64,000 bases of DNA from Spirosoma panaciterrae DSM 21099 (GTDB lineage Bacteria > Bacteroidota > Bacteroidia > Cytophagales > Spirosomataceae). The DNA is taken from assembly GCF_000374025.1 (NCBI RefSeq), contig NZ_KB893217.1:222141-286140 (forward strand), given 5' to 3'. The position numbers and the translations under genes are program-made. Below the pieces are notes generated by a model. It searched no databases and had not been told where the DNA came from. It saw only the letters and a list, made by a program, of their open reading frames with translations. Below are positions 62,129-64,000 of this stretch, piece after piece; positions within the stretch are counted from its first letter, which is position 1; every line of letters starts with the position of its first letter.

Positions 62129-63412
62129 TTATCGAAACAAATCTGTTCCGACCAGATAATTCAACTCTTCGTACGCGCTGATTCGGTCGGCCTTCAGCCG
62201 GTTAAGCTGGCGAATACTATCGTTATAGGCTTCAATCAGGTCGACGAATTCAATCAACGACAGGTTACCTTTTTGAAAACTGGTGATCACACCCCGGTTC
62301 AACTCATCAAACTGATTGGTAAACTGCCCTTCAACGGACTGCACGCGACGTTCTACTTCCTGCACTTTCTGCAACGCAGTAGCCACATCGTTACTCACCT
62401 GAACGGCTTTCTGCTGATGCAGTTGTTTCTGATAGCTGATCTGGCTCCGGGCCGCCCGAATGGCCCCCTGATTGCGGTTAAAAACAGGCACATCGGCCGA
62501 AACCGACAACCCGACGTAATTCTGAATGTAACTTCCGGCCTGGTCGTAGGTGCCCCCTACCCGCAGGTCGGGAGTTGCCAGGGCACGTTGCAGGTTATAA
62601 TTCAATTCAGCCTGACGGGTCAATGATTCGGCAGCTTTCAGGTCGGGGCGGTTACGGAGCGCCATTTGCTGAAGAGTATCTTCCGACTGATTGGGCAGGT
62701 GATAACGGGGCAATGTCTCATTAAACACACGTGGCCGGATTGGCTGATCGACGGATAACAGGGTTCTCAGCGCCCGCTGGTCATCGGCCAACTGAAACAC
62801 GATTTCAGTCCGGTCATTGTTGAGTTGAAAAAGAAGGGCTTTCAGCCGCAGCAGTTCACGAAGCGATATATTGTTCCGTTGGTACTGTTGTTCATAGGCC
62901 GATACCGTCGTCTGAAGTGTGGCCATCTGCTGATCAAAACGTGCCAGGGTCTGTTCCTGAAAGTAAATCGAGAAGAACCGGCTTCGGAGGTCGAAACGCA
63001 ACCCACGCAGCAAATCAAGCAATTCAAACTCCGTCAATCGAGCGGCTTCCGATGCCAGCGCAATTCGTTTGTTACGCTTTCCGGCCGTATATAGCAATTG
63101 CTGAATCGAGATAATTTTCTCCCCCTGACGCCCCACATCCAATACCCGACGGGCTTCGTTATTGTAGGCACTAAGCTCAAGGGTTACGTTCGGATTATCG
63201 TATAAACTGGCCTGTAACACCTGCGCCTGGCTGGCATCGATCCGAAAACGTTCGGCCAGCAATAGCAAATTGTTTTTCAAAAACAGGCTATCTGCCTGCC
63301 GAAGACTTATCGTCAGCGAATCCCGACGGGGCTGAGCGGCTGCACTCGTTTGTGCCTGAGTAAATTCCGCAGAAAAAAATACTAAAAAAGAAATAACTGT
63401 CAGTAGCCGCAT
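62129..63412 (-). CDS. TolC-family outer-membrane efflux channel (CzcC-like)
   Basis: 427 residues. A signal peptide (LTVISFLVFFSAEFTQAQ) precedes two TolC/OEP repeats of long helices and short strands. The first contains SLRQADSLFLKNNLLLLAER and NVTLELSAYNNEARRV, the second ALRNRPDLKAAESLTRQAEL and VGLSVSADVPVFNRNQGAIR, a typical OEP stretch. It forms the outer-membrane exit duct for the RND pump. It is the first gene of the operon, and its upstream region holds a phased array of GATTAr hexamers, probably response-regulator sites. Confidence 0.92.
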   Translation of the reverse strand: MRLLTVISFLVFFSAEFTQAQTSAAAQPRRDSLTISLRQADSLFLKNNLLLLAERFRIDASQAQVLQASLYDNPNVTLELSAYNNEARRVLDVGRQGEKIISIQQLLYTAGKRNKRIALASEAARLTEFELLDLLRGLRFDLRSRFFSIYFQEQTLARFDQQMATLQTTVSAYEQQYQRNNISLRELLRLKALLFQLNNDRTEIVFQLADDQRALRTLLSVDQPIRPRVFNETLPRYHLPNQSEDTLQQMALRNRPDLKAAESLTRQAELNYNLQRALATPDLRVGGTYDQAGSYIQNYVGLSVSADVPVFNRNQGAIRAARSQISYQKQLHQQKAVQVSNDVATALQKVQEVERRVQSVEGQFTNQFDELNRGVITSFQKGNLSLIEFVDLIEAYNDSIRQLNRLKADRISAYEELNYLVGTDLFR

Positions 63413-63450
63413 ACATTGCCTGAACTTGGGCTACAAAGGTCTTTAATCCA

Positions 63451-63511
63451 GATTAATATAGGATTAAATAAAGATTAGAGCAGCTTTAAAAAGAGATTAG
63501 AAAAACATTAG
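63451..63511 (-). promoter_or_regulatory. Array of GATTAr hexamers at exact 11-base spacing (probable response-regulator sites)
   Basis: Hexamers start at 63451 (GATTAA), 63462 (GATTAA), 63473 (GATTAG), 63484 (degenerate, CTTTAA), 63495 (GATTAG) and 63506 (CATTAG), always 11 bases apart. On the operon strand they read as yTAATC. Direct repeats on one helical face are typical of OmpR/PhoB-type regulators. The array begins 38 bases upstream of the tolC-like start. The rest of the 325-base gap to 63737 is A+T-rich with no gene. Confidence 0.6.
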
Positions 63512-63737
63512 AACCCAGCCGTATATAGTTATTTATACTTACGAATAGAGCCTTATTCCCTAAGAATATTACCTGAAAATCAAACTATTAAAACAGATAT
63601 AGATTTAAAACATGGGCACACCCGTTTGCCTGGGCAACATTAAAATTAGTTTTAACTAACTTAATCTGTTTGTTTAATACCTTAATCCATAGAATAGGCT
63701 ACCTGTGGCTCGATAGCCTGGCCCGATACAGATCGGA

Positions 63738-64000
63738 TTACAAATGCGGAAGGGAAATGGTAAAGGTACTCCCCTCACCTACTTTACTCTCGACTGCCAA
63801 CGTACCCTGGTGCAGTTCAACTAATTTGGCGCAGATCGACAACCCAATACCAAACCCCTGATAATCAAACGCATTGGTGGCCCGATAAAAAGGCTCGAAG
63901 ATCCGGGTTATCTCCTCCTCCGAAATACCGATTCCGGTATCCCGAACAACTACCCGACAAAAACGGGTATCGGTGCCAATACGGACTTGAGCCGTTTGAT
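63738..64000 (-). CDS. Sensor histidine kinase, C-terminal ATPase part only
   Basis: Read on the reverse strand, the frame is open from the window edge to a TAA at 63740-63738. The visible 86 or so residues are the end of a HATPase domain: a G1 box in VVVRDTGIGISEEE, then ITRIFEPFYRATNAFDYQG, the G2 box GFGIGLSICAKLVELHQGTL and the closing GEGSTFTISLPHL. It lies upstream of the metal-efflux operon in the same direction. A CzcS/CusS-like kinase with an OmpR-type partner gene beyond the window would fit the phased repeats in front of tolC. Confidence 0.9.
   Translation of the reverse strand, partial: QTAQVRIGTDTRFCRVVVRDTGIGISEEEITRIFEPFYRATNAFDYQGFGIGLSICAKLVELHQGTLAVESKVGEGSTFTISLPHL

Noticed and set aside
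1-64000. tRNA or rRNA genes
   Set aside because: No cloverleaf with a T-arm consensus and no ribosomal RNA signature was recognised by eye. A tRNA search program would be needed to exclude a tRNA fully.

Overview
The window looks like a Bacteroidota chromosome, most likely a Cytophagales soil or plant-associated genus such as Spirosoma. The evidence is paired SusC/SusD genes, an ECF sigma/FecR switch, Bacteroidota-type promoters (TTG, about 20 bp, TAnnTTTG), almost no Shine-Dalgarno leaders, roughly 50% G+C and many intergenic palindromic repeats. The genus is a guess; the phylum is well supported.

Layout. 1-648 is the 3' end of a SusD-type gene. 920-9009 is a self-regulated uptake locus: ECF sigma factor, FecR anti-sigma, a SusC receptor with an N-terminal STN signalling domain, SusD and a secreted endonuclease/exonuclease/phosphatase-fold protein. 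9071-27211 is mostly metabolic: an AGE-type sugar epimerase overlapping a PfkB sugar kinase, a methyltransferase, an ACS-type MFS carrier, small DUF proteins, an M20 peptidase, an amidohydrolase, a fasciclin protein, a four-gene unit with a NarL-type two-component system (20621-23193), a dipeptide epimerase coupled to an alpha-oxoamine synthase-like enzyme, a TIM-barrel isomerase and a DUF1338 protein.

27414-44282 reads as one polysaccharide utilisation region: MFS sugar or uronate carrier, fucose/arabinose-isomerase-like enzyme, SusC, SusD, an unassigned 841-residue secreted protein, a GH106-like alpha-L-rhamnosidase, a REP-associated transposase with its REP array, an alpha/beta hydrolase, an SGNH esterase and, in reverse, a GntR/UTRA regulator. 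The first two promoters carry the same 18-bp palindromic operator. The inferred substrate is an acetylated, deoxysugar-containing glycan.

45761-57029 is an acetate/propionate module: outer-membrane porin, MHS-type carrier, two small membrane proteins, an SLC5-STAC-histidine kinase fusion of the CbrA/CrbS type, a receiver-only response regulator, a propionyl-CoA synthetase-like enzyme and acetyl-CoA synthetase. 57782-64000 (reverse strand) is a CzcCBA-like metal efflux system (RND pump, adaptor, TolC-like channel) behind an array of hexamers phased at 11 bp, next to the 3' end of a histidine kinase gene that runs out of the window.

Intergenic DNA is rich in several distinct palindromic families, one apparently inserted into another. 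No rRNA, tRNA, CRISPR array or complete insertion sequence beyond the REP transposase was seen.
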